Assembly: GCA_001752465.1 (NCBI GenBank)
Contig: MDJB01000057.1
Coordinates: forward strand, 1 to 64,000
Origin: Haemophilus quentini
Lineage (GTDB): Bacteria > Pseudomonadota > Gammaproteobacteria > Enterobacterales > Pasteurellaceae
Length of the DNA: 64,000 nucleotides
Reading direction: 5' to 3'
The notes under the pieces were generated by a model, which searched no databases, had not been told where the DNA came from, and saw nothing but the letters and a program-made list of their open reading frames with translations. Position 1 is the first letter of the stretch, and every line of letters starts with the position of its first letter. A program made the translations under genes and the position numbers. Of the stretch, positions 11,177 to 21,596 are shown piece by piece.

Positions 11177-11962
11177 TTATTCAGGAAATTTTTCTTCCAA
11201 AATTAATGCTAGCCCATCTTCATTATTGGTCGCGGTGACTACATTTGCAGCTTGTTTAATTTCATCAGGTGCATTTCCCATTGCCACCCCAAGCCCCGCA
11301 TGTTCTAGCATATCCAGATCATTAAAGTTATCACCAAACGCAATCACCTCATTGGTTTGTACACCAAAATAATCTTCCAAAAAACGCACCGCACTTCCTT
11401 TGGTTGCACTCTTGTGCATCACCTCTAAAAAGTTAGCATGGGAACGACAAATACTCAGATGTGGAAATTTTTCCTTTAAAAGAATTTCAATGTCAATGAT
11501 TTCTTGTGCTTCCCCAATAATTTGAATTTTATGTGGCGAACGGGTTGCCACTTCATCAAAAGGATGAATCTCAATTTTGGTCACGCTGCGTTCAAAAATC
11601 ACCCATTTATTTTCTACGTCACGAGCATAGCAATCATTATTCGTATAATAATTCACACCAAGCAAAGGATGATCCGCCAAAACGGTATTAATGTCTAAAA
11701 TATCCTTTGGATCAATTTGTACGCTATAAATTGGTTCAAGATGTTGATTTAAAATAAGCGCGCCACTAAATGCAACAAGCACATTATTCGTTTCAAGCTG
11801 TTTCCAATAAGGCAAAATACCTAAAGGAGAACGCGCCGAAATTGGCACAAAAGGAATACCATTCGCCGTTAAACGCTTAATTGCGGCAACAGTTCGAGGG
11901 GAAATGGTATGTTGAGAGGTTAATAAGGTGCCATCAAAATCACTAAATACCGCTTTATACAT
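11177..11962 (-). CDS. Cof-type HAD family phosphatase
   Basis: 261 aa. A HAD hydrolase of the Cof/YidA subfamily (class IIB cap), probably acting on sugar phosphates or similar small metabolites. The N-terminal DFDGTLL holds the nucleophile Asp and the acid/base Asp. ISARSP is motif II, and GDNFNDLDMLEHAG near residue 215 is the metal-binding motif. Two adjacent ATGs begin the frame (11965 and 11962). The second has better spacing from the GGAG site, so it is used here. It lies 18 bases downstream of ybeY and may be cotranscribed with phoL-ybeY. Confidence 0.9.
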   Translation of the reverse strand: MYKAVFSDFDGTLLTSQHTISPRTVAAIKRLTANGIPFVPISARSPLGILPYWKQLETNNVLVAFSGALILNQHLEPIYSVQIDPKDILDINTVLADHPLLGVNYYTNNDCYARDVENKWVIFERSVTKIEIHPFDEVATRSPHKIQIIGEAQEIIDIEILLKEKFPHLSICRSHANFLEVMHKSATKGSAVRFLEDYFGVQTNEVIAFGDNFNDLDMLEHAGLGVAMGNAPDEIKQAANVVTATNNEDGLALILEEKFPE

Positions 11963-11980
11963 CATTACTCCGAATAAAGA

Positions 11981-12445
11981 TTATTTCTCTGCTAGATAAG
12001 GATCATCAAAACCTAATCCTTGCATAATTTGGGTTTCTAAACTTTCCATTTCTTCAGCTTCATCGTCTTCAATATGATCATAACCAAGTAAATGTAAACT
12101 ACCATGCACGACCATATGCGCCCAATGCGCCATTAATGGTTTCTCTTGTTCTGCGGCTTCTCGTTCCACGACTTGACGACAAATCACGAGATCCCCTAAC
12201 AATGGCAACTCCACCTGATCGGGGCATTCAAATGGAAATGAAAGTACGTTAGTCGGGCGATCCTTGCCACGATAAGTTAAATTTAATTCATGGCTTTCGG
12301 CTTCATCCACAATACGAACCGTCATTTCAACCTCATCCCCTTCAGGTTGAACAGCGGCTGTTGCCCACTGCACAATTTGCTCTTCTGTTGGTAAATCCTC
12401 TATATTTTCTGTGGCAAGTTGCAGATCAACGAATATACGTCCCAT
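11981..12445 (-). CDS. ybeY: Endoribonuclease YbeY (16S rRNA maturation)
   Basis: 154 aa. A metal-dependent endoribonuclease needed for 16S 3'-end maturation and ribosome quality control. The UPF0054 metal signature [11 protein letters not shown] near residues 115-125 gives the three Zn-binding His residues. GGAG precedes the ATG. It lies 9 bases after phoL, the usual ybeZ-ybeY pairing, which supports the assignment. Confidence 0.96.
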   Translation of the reverse strand: MGRIFVDLQLATENIEDLPTEEQIVQWATAAVQPEGDEVEMTVRIVDEAESHELNLTYRGKDRPTNVLSFPFECPDQVELPLLGDLVICRQVVEREAAEQEKPLMAHWAHMVVHGSLHLLGYDHIEDDEAEEMESLETQIMQGLGFDDPYLAEK

Positions 12446-12454
12446 TTCACTCTC

Positions 12455-13537
12455 CTAAATTCCTAAATTCTTTTCAATTTCTGACCACTCTTTTTCACGT
12501 TCGGCTTTACGAAGCTCCGCTAATTCTTTGCGACGAATTTCATCTTGTACTTCCCATTCTTCGTATGCTTGCACGACTTTAGCCACCACCGGATGACGCA
12601 CAATATCTTTGCTATTAAAATAGTTAAAACTTAATTCTGGTACTTTTTCCAATACTTCAATCGCATGGCGTAAACCAGATTTTGTGCTACGAGGTAAGTC
12701 AATTTGCGTAATATCGCCCGTAATCACGGCTTTAGAATTAAAACCAATTCGGGTTAAAAACATTTTCATTTGCTCAACTGTCGTGTTTTGGCTTTCATCT
12801 AAAATAATAAAACTATCATTGAGCGTACGCCCACGCATATAAGCCAAAGGCGCAATTTCAATAACATTACGTTCTATTAATTTTTGCACTCGCTCAAAAC
12901 CTAGCATTTCAAATAAAGCATCATAAAGCGGACGTAGATAAGGTTCGATTTTCTGACCTAAATCCCCTGGTAAAAAACCTAGCTTTTCTCCTGCTTCCAC
13001 CGCAGGGCGAGTAAGTAAAACGCGACGAATTTCTTGACGTTCTAAGGCTTCAACTGCTGCAGCAACCGCTAAGAATGTTTTCCCCGTTCCTGCTGGGCCA
13101 ATACCAAAACTAATATCGTGAGTTAAAATATTATGCAAATATTGAACTTGATTTTCGCCTCGAGGTTTAATCACACCTCGTTTAGTTTTAATCGTTGTAC
13201 TGAAAACATTATTTTCAGCGCGGTTCGGCTCAACTTGAGATAGCATGCGACTTTCTTGTAAAGCCATATGAACATCTTCCAAATCTAACTCTTTCACTTT
13301 ACCTTTTACGGGCGCAGTTTCAACATATAAATCTTGGATTAATTTCACCGCACTTTTTATCAATTTTGCATGATAAGGTTTTGGATCCTCTTCCACAGTA
13401 TCAATATTAAAAGTGAAATTATGACGAGCAATGACAAGATTAAATTCTTTTTCGATAAGTTTTAGATGATCATCAAATGCACCACATAAAGATTGCAAAC
13501 GTGCGTTATCTTGAGGTTCGAGAATAAATGAAAGCAT
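12455..13537 (-). CDS. phoL: PhoH-like ATPase (PhoL/YbeZ)
   Basis: 360 aa. A cytoplasmic P-loop ATPase that partners YbeY in RNA handling. Walker A GPAGTGKTFLA lies near residue 147 and the Walker B-like FIILDESQN near 253, with a charged C-terminal tail rich in Glu, Arg and Lys. The N-terminal ~100 residues form the usual KH-like region. The ribosome site before the ATG is weak. The partners miaB and lnt that flank this pair in E. coli are absent here. Confidence 0.94.
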   Translation of the reverse strand: MLSFILEPQDNARLQSLCGAFDDHLKLIEKEFNLVIARHNFTFNIDTVEEDPKPYHAKLIKSAVKLIQDLYVETAPVKGKVKELDLEDVHMALQESRMLSQVEPNRAENNVFSTTIKTKRGVIKPRGENQVQYLHNILTHDISFGIGPAGTGKTFLAVAAAVEALERQEIRRVLLTRPAVEAGEKLGFLPGDLGQKIEPYLRPLYDALFEMLGFERVQKLIERNVIEIAPLAYMRGRTLNDSFIILDESQNTTVEQMKMFLTRIGFNSKAVITGDITQIDLPRSTKSGLRHAIEVLEKVPELSFNYFNSKDIVRHPVVAKVVQAYEEWEVQDEIRRKELAELRKAEREKEWSEIEKNLGI

Positions 13538-13608
13538 GGGAATACTAAGCTGATGAAAATTGCGGTTATTCTAGCGTAATTACCACTTCATGGGAAATAA
13601 TCATCACT

Positions 13609-13636
13609 TTGTTTTCACCCATATCCCCTCTATAAT
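13609..13636 (+). promoter_or_regulatory. Promoter of the methyltransferase gene
   Basis: TTGTTT (13609-13614), a 16-base spacer and a perfect TATAAT (13631-13636) lie 35 bases before the ATG at 13672. Confidence 0.7.
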
Positions 13637-13671
13637 ATGCACTCTTAATTATGTGACAAGCTGGATATATT

Positions 13672-15261
13672 ATGACTGAACAAAATAACCCTTATGACGA
13701 ACTTAGATACTACTCAAAACCCTTTTCTTATACGAGCATTGCGCTTTTGGAAGGAAATGCAACATTATGGGGATTAACACCGCCAGCACTCAAAGGTGCT
13801 AAAGTATTAGAATTAGGTTCTTCTTTTGGCGGAAACTTAATTTCTCAAGCGGTTTATTATCCAGATACAGAATTTGTAGGCATTGATTTATCAGATAGTC
13901 AAATTACTCAAGGTAATGAAATCATTAAATCAATGGGATTAACAAATGTTCGTTTAGAAGCAAAAAATATTCTCGATATTACGCCTGAATTTGGCGTGTT
14001 TGACTACATTATTGTACATGGCATTTATTCTTGGGTACCAAATAATGTTAAAGATAAAATTCTTGAAATTTGCCGAGAAAATTTAACGCCAAACGGTATT
14101 GCTTATATTTCTTACAACACCTATCCAGGTTGGAAAAACCGAGAAGTTGCACGAGATATTATGCTTTATGCGAATAAATACACTCAGGATTTACCGCTCT
14201 CTGAACAAACTCGTCGTGGCAAAGCCATTGTTCAATTATTCTCAGATGCAATTAAATCGATTGAGTCTGAAAAATCTAAAAATCAAAGTAGAATTGAGAA
14301 CTTTGATGAAATTCAAACAAAAGGCGACCATTATGTTGCCCATGAATATCTCGAATATCACAACCACCCTCTCTATTTAAATCAATTTATTGATAGCCTA
14401 CATCAACATCAATTGGCTTATATTGGTGATACAGATTTTCAACTTTCATATATTTCTTGGATGCCACAACATTTACGTGACATGATCAATCAATTATCCG
14501 AAACAGATTATGTTGCACGTGAGCAATGCCTCGATTATCTTTACGATGTAGCATTTAGAAGAAGTTTATTATGCCATGATAATTTACAAAACAAAATTAA
14601 CCGTACTGAGAACATAGATAAGAGTTTCTTAGATAAATTAACCTTCGTTAATCACTTCAAAGAAAATGAGCTTAGTGTGCAATTTAACAATCAAAGCATA
14701 GTAAGTTTGCTTGAAAAATTTATCTATCAAGTTGGCTCATTCACAATCAAATCTTTAACAGATTACATAGCCAAAAACAAAGAATTTAAAAATATAACTG
14801 AAAATGATATTTACAATGCAGTATTATTGTCCGTGATTTTAGGATATGTAAATATTTATCTAACACCATATCAAATATATTCATTTGAAGATAACAAAAC
14901 CTATGTACCGAAACGTTTTACACAATATCTCAAAACTATGTTAAACGGGGCAAATCAATATATAGGATTAGGGAATATGTATAATTTAGGTATTGAAAAG
15001 TTAGTCAACCCAGAGCTTTCTGTTCATATAATGTCTCAAATGGAAAAACCTACAACCAGAGCCGTACTTGAAACAACACTCAAAGAATATCTAATTCAGA
15101 ATGAGTACAAAGATATGACCAATAATGAAAAACTTATTGATGAAGAATATGATTGTTCAAAACTCTTCGATTCCATTTGTAATGACCTAACACATCTTGG
15201 CTATATTCAACCTGCAATAACAAAAACTAGAAAACCAAGAAAAACAAAAGCTAAAAAATAA
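13672..15261 (+). CDS. SAM-dependent methyltransferase with regulatory domain
   Basis: 529 aa. The N-terminal third is a class I methyltransferase: motif [12 protein letters not shown] near residues 43-53, the acidic post-I residue in [10 protein letters not shown], and a [13 protein letters not shown] motif-IV region. The central part resembles the methyltransferase regulatory domain family, and a helical C-terminal region ends in a Lys/Arg-rich tail ([12 protein letters not shown]). The substrate is unknown. It has its own promoter and terminator and stands alone just upstream of hitABC. The gene contains no uptake sequence, as does hitAB. Confidence 0.75.
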   Translation: MTEQNNPYDELRYYSKPFSYTSIALLEGNATLWGLTPPALKGAKVLELGSSFGGNLISQAVYYPDTEFVGIDLSDSQITQGNEIIKSMGLTNVRLEAKNILDITPEFGVFDYIIVHGIYSWVPNNVKDKILEICRENLTPNGIAYISYNTYPGWKNREVARDIMLYANKYTQDLPLSEQTRRGKAIVQLFSDAIKSIESEKSKNQSRIENFDEIQTKGDHYVAHEYLEYHNHPLYLNQFIDSLHQHQLAYIGDTDFQLSYISWMPQHLRDMINQLSETDYVAREQCLDYLYDVAFRRSLLCHDNLQNKINRTENIDKSFLDKLTFVNHFKENELSVQFNNQSIVSLLEKFIYQVGSFTIKSLTDYIAKNKEFKNITENDIYNAVLLSVILGYVNIYLTPYQIYSFEDNKTYVPKRFTQYLKTMLNGANQYIGLGNMYNLGIEKLVNPELSVHIMSQMEKPTTRAVLETTLKEYLIQNEYKDMTNNEKLIDEEYDCSKLFDSICNDLTHLGYIQPAITKTRKPRKTKAKK

Positions 15262-15270
15262 TCAACTCAC

Positions 15271-15298
15271 AAGGGAGAGATAAGTGCTCTCCTTTTAT
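15271..15298 (+). terminator. Terminator after the methyltransferase
   Basis: A nine-pair stem AAGGGAGAG/CTCTCCTTT (one G-U) spans 15271-15279 and 15287-15295, followed by a T-rich stretch. Confidence 0.8.
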
Positions 15299-15316
15299 TT
15301 TGCCACAAATAAAAAT

Positions 15317-15355
15317 TGAGAATTATTTGCATTTGTATGCATTTGGAAATAGAAT
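15317..15355 (+). promoter_or_regulatory. hitA promoter with Fur box
   Basis: TTGCAT (15327-15332), 17 bases and TAGAAT (15350-15355) form the promoter. TGAGAATTATTTGCA (15317-15331) matches the 7-1-7 Fur consensus TGATAAT-N-ATTATCA at 11-12 of 14 positions and overlaps the -35. This is a repressing position, consistent with iron control of hitABC. Confidence 0.75.
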
Positions 15356-15395
15356 AAGGTTCATTCAGGCTTAATTAAAACATTCATTCTCATAA

Positions 15396-16409
<1,014 letters not shown>

Positions 16410-16423
16410 GCCCGCTAACGTCG

Positions 16424-16458
16424 CAACTGTATTTTCACCAAAAGTGAAAATACAGTTG
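16424..16458 (+). other. Intercistronic hairpin between hitA and hitB
   Basis: A perfect 15-bp inverted repeat (CAACTGTATTTTCAC at 16424-16438 with 16444-16458) has a 5-base loop and no T-tract after it. It sits between the hitA stop and the hitB start. Such structures protect the upstream mRNA from 3' exonucleases and could keep HitA in excess over the membrane components. Confidence 0.75.
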
Positions 16459-16479
16459 TAACATATAAAGGACTATCTT

Positions 16480-18000
16480 TTGACCCGAACTCCCCCACTT
16501 TGGCTCACCATCATTATTTTACTTATTGGTTTACCGCTCTTATTACCATTTCTGTATATTCTTTTCCGTGCGATTGAAGTCGGATTAGATCGTAGCCTTG
16601 AGCTTTTTATTCGCCCTAGAATGGCGGAATTACTGAGCAACACAATGCTTCTAATGGTCTGTGTAACCATTGGTTCCATTTTCCTCGGTACACTTTGTGC
16701 ATTTTTACTTGAACGCTATCGTTTTTTCGGCAAATCATTTTTTGAAGTGGCGATGAGTTTACCACTTTGTATTCCAGCCTTTGTGAGCTGTTTTACTTGG
16801 ATCAGTCTCACCTTTCGAGTAGAAGGTTTTTGGGGAACGATTGGCATCATGACATTAAGTTCTTTCCCGCTCGCTTACTTGCCTATTTCAGCCACACTTA
16901 AACGACTTGACCGATCCCGTGAAGAAGTAAGCCTTTCATTAGGAAAAAGCCAAACTTACACCTTTTGGCACGCTATTTTCCCGCAATTAAAACCAGCAAT
17001 CGGTAGTAGTTTATTGCTAATAGCATTACATATGCTGGTAGATTTCGGTGCGGTTTCGATTTTGAATTACCAAACATTCACTACTGCGATTTTCCAAGAA
17101 TATGAAATGTCTTTTAATAACAGCACCGCAGCACTACTTTCCGCTGTATTAATGGCAATTTGTAGCATTATTGTGCTGGGAGAAACATTCTTCCGCGGTA
17201 AACAAACACTTTACAACAGTGGCAAAGGTGTCACTCGTCCTTATCCAATAAAAACACTTTCTTTTGGCAAACAATGTTTAACCTTCGGATTTTTCTCTAG
17301 CATATTCATCTTAAGCATTGGTGTGCCTGTGATTATGTTAATTTACTGGCTTATTGTGGGAACTTCACTCGAAAGTGCGGGTGATTTTTCAGAATTTTTA
17401 TCAGCATTCAGCAATTCATTTATTATTTCAGGCTTAGGCGCACTGCTTACTGTAATTTGTGCTTTGCCATTGGTTTGGGCAGCTGTACGCTATCGTAGCA
17501 AATTAACCATTTGGATCGATCGATTACCTTATCTATTACACGCCGTACCCGGCTTAGTTATCGCATTATCGCTGATCTACTTTACAATCAACTATGCCAA
17601 CAGCTTATATCAAACCTTTTTAGTTATCATCGTGGCTTACTTTATGCTCTATTTACCAATGGCACAAACCACACTTAGAGCCTCACTTGAGCAACTATCT
17701 GATAATATTGAGAAAGTCGGACAAAGCCTAGGACGAAGTCCATTCTATATTTTCCGAACTTTAACATTGCCAGCAATGTTACCAGGCATTGCGGCGGCAT
17801 TCGCTCTAGTATTCTTGAATTTAATGAAAGAGCTTACTGCAACACTTTTGCTCACGCCAAACGACATAAAAACCCTTTCTATTGCCGTTTGGGAATATAC
17901 CAGTGATGCGCAATACGCTGCGGCAACGCCTTATGCACTCATGCTCGTTCTCTTTTCAGGGATTCCTGTGTTTTTATTGAAAAAATATGCATTTAAATAA
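16480..18000 (+). CDS. hitB: Ferric iron ABC transporter permease HitB (FbpB)
   Basis: 506 aa, an inner-membrane permease of the fused double-domain type. It has about twelve hydrophobic segments, and two EAA-loop regions can be seen, one near residue 150 (REEVSLSLGKSQTYTFWHAI) and one near 410 (IEKVGQSLGRSPFYIFRTL). The start is TTG with AAAGGA about eight bases upstream; no closer ATG preserves the first membrane segment. It is cotranscribed with hitA and hitC. Confidence 0.95.
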   Translation: MTRTPPLWLTIIILLIGLPLLLPFLYILFRAIEVGLDRSLELFIRPRMAELLSNTMLLMVCVTIGSIFLGTLCAFLLERYRFFGKSFFEVAMSLPLCIPAFVSCFTWISLTFRVEGFWGTIGIMTLSSFPLAYLPISATLKRLDRSREEVSLSLGKSQTYTFWHAIFPQLKPAIGSSLLLIALHMLVDFGAVSILNYQTFTTAIFQEYEMSFNNSTAALLSAVLMAICSIIVLGETFFRGKQTLYNSGKGVTRPYPIKTLSFGKQCLTFGFFSSIFILSIGVPVIMLIYWLIVGTSLESAGDFSEFLSAFSNSFIISGLGALLTVICALPLVWAAVRYRSKLTIWIDRLPYLLHAVPGLVIALSLIYFTINYANSLYQTFLVIIVAYFMLYLPMAQTTLRASLEQLSDNIEKVGQSLGRSPFYIFRTLTLPAMLPGIAAAFALVFLNLMKELTATLLLTPNDIKTLSIAVWEYTSDAQYAAATPYALMLVLFSGIPVFLLKKYAFK

Positions 18001-18001
18001 A

Positions 18002-19057
18002 ATGATAAATACTCCGTTATTAGCCGTTAAAAATCTCAATAAATTTTTTAATGAACAACAAGTTCTACACGATATTTCCTTTACCTTGCAACGAGGTGAA
18101 ATCCTCTTTTTGCTAGGTGCCTCTGGTTGTGGAAAAACAACGTTATTACGCACAATCGCCGGATTTGAACAACCTAATACGGGCGAAATTTGGCTAAAAG
18201 AGCAGTTAATTTTTGGCGAGAATGCTAATGTGCCAACGCAACAGCGCCATCTAGGTTATGTGGTACAAGAAGGTGTACTTTTCCCTCACTTAAATGTCTA
18301 TCGCAACATTGCTTACGGATTGGGGAATGGCAAAGGGAAAACGGATGAAGAGAAAATGCGAATTGAGCAAGCAATGCAACTCACGGGAATTAGTGAACTG
18401 GCAGAACGTTTTCCTCACCAACTCTCAGGCGGACAACAACAACGTGTGGCGCTAGCTCGAGCACTGGCGCCGAATCCAGAACTGATTTTATTAGACGAAC
18501 CTTTTAGTGCCTTAGATGAACATCTTCGCCAGCAAATTCGTCATGATATGCTGAAAGCACTACGCCAAAGCGGTGCATCAGCGATTTTCGTCACCCATGA
18601 TCGTGATGAAGCATTACGTTATGCGGATAAAATCGCAGTTATCCAACAAGGAAAAATTTTACAAATCGACACGCCTCGTACACTTTATTGGTCGCCTAAT
18701 CATATTGAAACCGCAAGTTTTATTGGTGACAACATCGTGCTATCGGCGAATCTGATTGATGAAAACACAGTTCAATGCCAATTAGGTAATATTCCTGTAA
18801 AAAACAAATCAATCTCGCTGAAACAAGGTAAGATTTTACTTCGCCCAGAACAATTTAGCCTGTTTAAAACATCGGAAAATCCAACCGCACTTTTAAAAGG
18901 GCAAGTAAAACAAATTGAATTTAAAGGGAAAATTACCGCTATTCAAATTGAAATTAATGGCTACGCAATATGGATTGAGAACATCATTTTCCCTGATTTA
19001 TCTATTGGCGATGAGCTGCCTATTTATTTGCATGGAAAAGGGCTTTTTTACGCCTAA
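18002..19057 (+). CDS. hitC: Ferric iron ABC transporter ATP-binding protein HitC (FbpC)
   Basis: 351 aa. The ATPase of the HitABC importer: Walker A GASGCGKTTLL, ABC signature [15 protein letters not shown], Walker B LILLDEPFSALD, and the switch His in FVTHDRDEA. A C-terminal TOBE-like regulatory region covers about 235-351. I start at the ATG one base after the hitB stop. An in-frame ATG at 17987 overlapping hitB would add five residues; neither has a good ribosome site, so coupling to hitB translation is likely. Confidence 0.94.
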   Translation: MINTPLLAVKNLNKFFNEQQVLHDISFTLQRGEILFLLGASGCGKTTLLRTIAGFEQPNTGEIWLKEQLIFGENANVPTQQRHLGYVVQEGVLFPHLNVYRNIAYGLGNGKGKTDEEKMRIEQAMQLTGISELAERFPHQLSGGQQQRVALARALAPNPELILLDEPFSALDEHLRQQIRHDMLKALRQSGASAIFVTHDRDEALRYADKIAVIQQGKILQIDTPRTLYWSPNHIETASFIGDNIVLSANLIDENTVQCQLGNIPVKNKSISLKQGKILLRPEQFSLFKTSENPTALLKGQVKQIEFKGKITAIQIEINGYAIWIENIIFPDLSIGDELPIYLHGKGLFYA

Positions 19058-19094
19058 AAATAAAGCCTTATCTTCACGATAAGGCTTTATTTTT
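19056..19094. terminator. Bidirectional terminator after hitC
   Basis: A perfect 17-bp stem (19056-19072 with 19078-19094), GC in the centre and A/T at the ends, has a 5-base loop. It gives T-runs on both strands and separates hitC from the convergent M15 peptidase gene, overlapping its stop codon. Confidence 0.93.
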
Positions 19095-19773
19095 AAACAA
19101 TATATTCAGAAAAAATTTGTTCAAGATTTGATATTAAACAGTCTGCGCCTAAAATATTTTCCCCTTTCCATGCCTGTTGCAAAATGTCTGGTGAAAATTG
19201 CTGGCTTGCCAATTCAGCTAACGGCAAATAACTGATATGCCAAGGCTCCCGCCCCACTTTCTTATTGGACTGCATATTTATAAAAGGCAAAGCAAAATCA
19301 AAGTGCGATAAATTCTCGGTAAGAAATTCACTCAATTCAAAGAAATAGCCGCCTTTTTCATATTCCCAAGGCTCCAGTTGTAAAGATTGCCCCTGTGGCA
19401 AAAGATTAAGATCGAAAATATCTACTTCCGTTCCCCAATGATGACGGCTAGCCCCTGGCAATGCAGACCAACGTAAAATTGCCTGACATTTTTGCCAGTC
19501 ATCTAATTGGCTCAAATCTAATGCTTTGCCTGCGTCATCATGGACTTTTCTCTCGCCTTTAAATTTGCTGTTCCAAATAATCTGTTGGCGTTCAAAATCA
19601 CGAAAACTGCTCGCAGGCTGTAAATTAAAGCCATTTTTCGCCGCTCTTTGTTGCAAACATTGAAATGCTTGCACAGCTTGTGTTTGCAAAAAATGATTTG
19701 ATGAATGAGTTGCGGGTAAATTGACTAAATGCTCACGGGACTTTCCTGTAAACATTTCTGGCGTTAATTTCAT
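19093..19773 (-). CDS. M15 family (VanY-like) D-Ala-D-Ala carboxypeptidase
   Basis: 226 aa. LAS-type zinc peptidase. The metal motif SRHHWGTEVD (S109, H111, D118) is present, and a second motif REPWHISY supplies the catalytic Glu and third metal His. Related proteins trim D-Ala from peptidoglycan stems or hydrolyse L,D bonds. The N-terminus (MKLTPEMFTGKSREHLV) is not a recognisable signal peptide, which is odd for a wall enzyme. It starts one base after dapE ends and belongs to the same leftward transcription unit (arsC-like, dapE, this gene). Confidence 0.85.
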   Translation of the reverse strand: MKLTPEMFTGKSREHLVNLPATHSSNHFLQTQAVQAFQCLQQRAAKNGFNLQPASSFRDFERQQIIWNSKFKGERKVHDDAGKALDLSQLDDWQKCQAILRWSALPGASRHHWGTEVDIFDLNLLPQGQSLQLEPWEYEKGGYFFELSEFLTENLSHFDFALPFINMQSNKKVGREPWHISYLPLAELASQQFSPDILQQAWKGENILGADCLISNLEQIFSEYIV

Positions 19774-19774
19774 T

Positions 19775-20914
19775 TTAGCTATCCAATAAATTCACTAACA
19801 TTTTGTGATAAATCTCACTGCACTTGCCAAGATCTTCTACACTGACACATTCGTTGACTTTATGAATTGTTGCGTTAAGTGGCCCAAATTCCACTACTTC
19901 TGCGCCCATCAATGCAATAAAACGACCGTCTGAGGTGCCACCACCTGTTTCAGCCTTTGGCGTTATGCCTGTGGTTTCCTCAATAGCGGAGGTTATCGAA
20001 TCTAATAATTTACCTGGTTTTGTTAAAAACGGTTTACCTGATAAATTCCATTCAATACGATATTTCAAATTATGTTTTTTTAGCATTTCAGCTACTTTTT
20101 GCTTGATGATTTCATCCGTGACTTCTGTGCAATAACGCAAATTGAACTGAATATATAACTCACCTGGAATCACATTATTACTTCCCGTACCTGCGTGAAT
20201 ATTAGCAATTTGTAGGCTTGTTGGAGGGAAAAACTCATTACCTTCATCCCATTGATAGGTCGTCAATTCTTGCAAGAATGGGGCGGCTTTATGGATTGGA
20301 TTTTCAGCTAAATGCGGATATGCCACGTGTCCTTGAATCCCCTGAATATAAAGGTTTCCTGTAATTGAGCCTCTACGACCATTTTTGACAACATCGCCTA
20401 AGTTTTTAGCACTCGATGGCTCGCCAATCATACAATAAGTAATTTTTTCATTACGCGCCATTAAAGTCTCAACCACACGCACGGTACCATCTTTTGCGGC
20501 GGCCTCTTCATCAGAGGTAATCAATAATGCAATGGTGCCTTTATGATTATGATTAGGATTTGCTTTTACATATTCTTCTGCCGCCACAATCATTGCAGCA
20601 AGGGAGCCTTTCATATCCGCCGCACCACGACCATAAAGCATGCCATCAATAATCTCAGCAGAAAACGGAGAATACGACCATTGATTTTCATCACCAGTAG
20701 GCACAACATCCGTATGACCTGCAAAAGCAATAACAGGTTCACCCGCTCCGTATTTTGCCCACAAATTCAGCGTATCATTAAAAGGCATCCATTCAATTTG
20801 AAAACCTAATTTTTCTAAACGTTCGGCAATAATTTGCTGACAGCCTTCGTCATTCGGGCTAATAGATGGGCGACGAATTAAATCTTGCGCCAACGAAACC
20901 ACTTTTTCTCTCAT
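19775..20914 (-). CDS. dapE: Succinyl-diaminopimelate desuccinylase
   Basis: 379 aa. It hydrolyses N-succinyl-LL-diaminopimelate in the lysine/meso-DAP pathway. M20 metallopeptidase motifs: FAGHTDVVP (metal His), [10 protein letters not shown] (bridging Asp), [13 protein letters not shown] (catalytic Glu and metal Glu), and a final His in [10 protein letters not shown] tandem six-base repeat near 20545-20556 encodes NHNH in the segment NPNHNHKG, apparently two residues longer than the form I remember. It lies downstream of the ArsC/YffB gene, the same pairing as yffB-dapE in E. coli. Confidence 0.96.
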   Translation of the reverse strand: MREKVVSLAQDLIRRPSISPNDEGCQQIIAERLEKLGFQIEWMPFNDTLNLWAKYGAGEPVIAFAGHTDVVPTGDENQWSYSPFSAEIIDGMLYGRGAADMKGSLAAMIVAAEEYVKANPNHNHKGTIALLITSDEEAAAKDGTVRVVETLMARNEKITYCMIGEPSSAKNLGDVVKNGRRGSITGNLYIQGIQGHVAYPHLAENPIHKAAPFLQELTTYQWDEGNEFFPPTSLQIANIHAGTGSNNVIPGELYIQFNLRYCTEVTDEIIKQKVAEMLKKHNLKYRIEWNLSGKPFLTKPGKLLDSITSAIEETTGITPKAETGGGTSDGRFIALMGAEVVEFGPLNATIHKVNECVSVEDLGKCSEIYHKMLVNLLDS

Positions 20915-20941
20915 AAAAACTCCTAAGAAAATAACCGCACT

Positions 20942-21286
20942 TTAAGCAAAAGCAGCCTGATATTCCTTTTCATTAAATCCAATTAATGCCTTTCCATCTT
21001 GTAAAATAATTGGGCGTTTAATTAAGGTTGAATTCTCAGCCAACACGGAAAGTGCGGTCGTTTTATCAAGGGAATTTTTAACTTGTTCATCCAAATTACG
21101 CCAAGTTGTACTGCGTTTATTCACTAACACATCCCAGCCAAATTGAGCTTCCGCTTGGGTTAAAAAGTTCAAATCTAACCCATCAACACGGTAATCATGA
21201 AGTTTGTGTTCAATGTTGTGATCCGTCAGCCATTTCAACGCTTTCTTCACCGTATCGCAATTTTTAATGCCGTAAACTGTAATCAT
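20942..21286 (-). CDS. ArsC/Spx-family protein (YffB-like)
   Basis: 114 aa. Thioredoxin-fold protein of the ArsC family: N-terminal YGIKNCDTVKKALKWL with a single active-site Cys, and RPIILQDGKALIGF as the conserved cis-Pro/Arg region. Often annotated as arsenate reductase, but the YffB branch next to dapE has no proven arsenate activity, so the name should not be taken literally. It is probably first in the operon with dapE and the M15 peptidase; one uptake sequence overlaps the gap to dapE. Confidence 0.85.
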   Translation of the reverse strand: MITVYGIKNCDTVKKALKWLTDHNIEHKLHDYRVDGLDLNFLTQAEAQFGWDVLVNKRSTTWRNLDEQVKNSLDKTTALSVLAENSTLIKRPIILQDGKALIGFNEKEYQAAFA

Positions 21287-21387
21287 ATTTTTCTCTCTTT
21301 TCTCGCCATTTAATTACAACATTATACCTGAAAAACGACCAATAATTCGATGAAAAAACAGATGAAAAAAGTCGCTTAGTCAGGCAT

Positions 21388-21402
21388 AATATTGTCAATA
21401 TT
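21388..21402 (+). promoter_or_regulatory. Palindromic operator candidate upstream of the small gene pair
   Basis: AATATTG-T-CAATATT is a perfect 7-1-7 palindrome ending 18 bases before the ATG at 21421, overlapping a possible -10 (CATAAT, 21385-21390). An operator this close to the start would suit autoregulation by a toxin-antitoxin complex. Confidence 0.45.
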
Positions 21403-21420
21403 CACAGTAAGGAGTCTCAA

Positions 21421-21588
21421 ATGGAACTCACTTTTGAACAAATTTCTGATTTACTCAAAACGCAAAAAAAAGACAAGGAAGAATACGCTTTTAGTTTGGA
21501 AGAACGACAATTAGCTGCAAAAGCAAGTTCGGAAGCTTGGCAAGCTATTTTAAATCATAAAATTGAGCCATTCGATTTTAAAAAATAG
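21421..21588 (+). CDS. Small hypothetical protein, possible antitoxin
   Basis: 55 aa: starts MELTFEQISDLLKTQKKDKE and ends NHKIEPFDFKK. It has an excellent ribosome site (AAGGAG, 7 bases before the ATG). The next gene starts 8 bases after its stop, so they form a two-gene operon. It is strongly charged and mostly helical in appearance, with no family I recognise. The size, order and palindrome upstream are those of a type II antitoxin, but that is inference. Confidence 0.7.
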   Translation: MELTFEQISDLLKTQKKDKEEYAFSLEERQLAAKASSEAWQAILNHKIEPFDFKK

Positions 21589-21596
21589 AGTCGATT

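Noticed and set aside
20942-21286. Arsenate reductase as a literal function for the ArsC-family gene
   Set aside because: There are no ars partners, and the yffB-dapE neighbourhood and sequence type point to the uncharacterised YffB branch.
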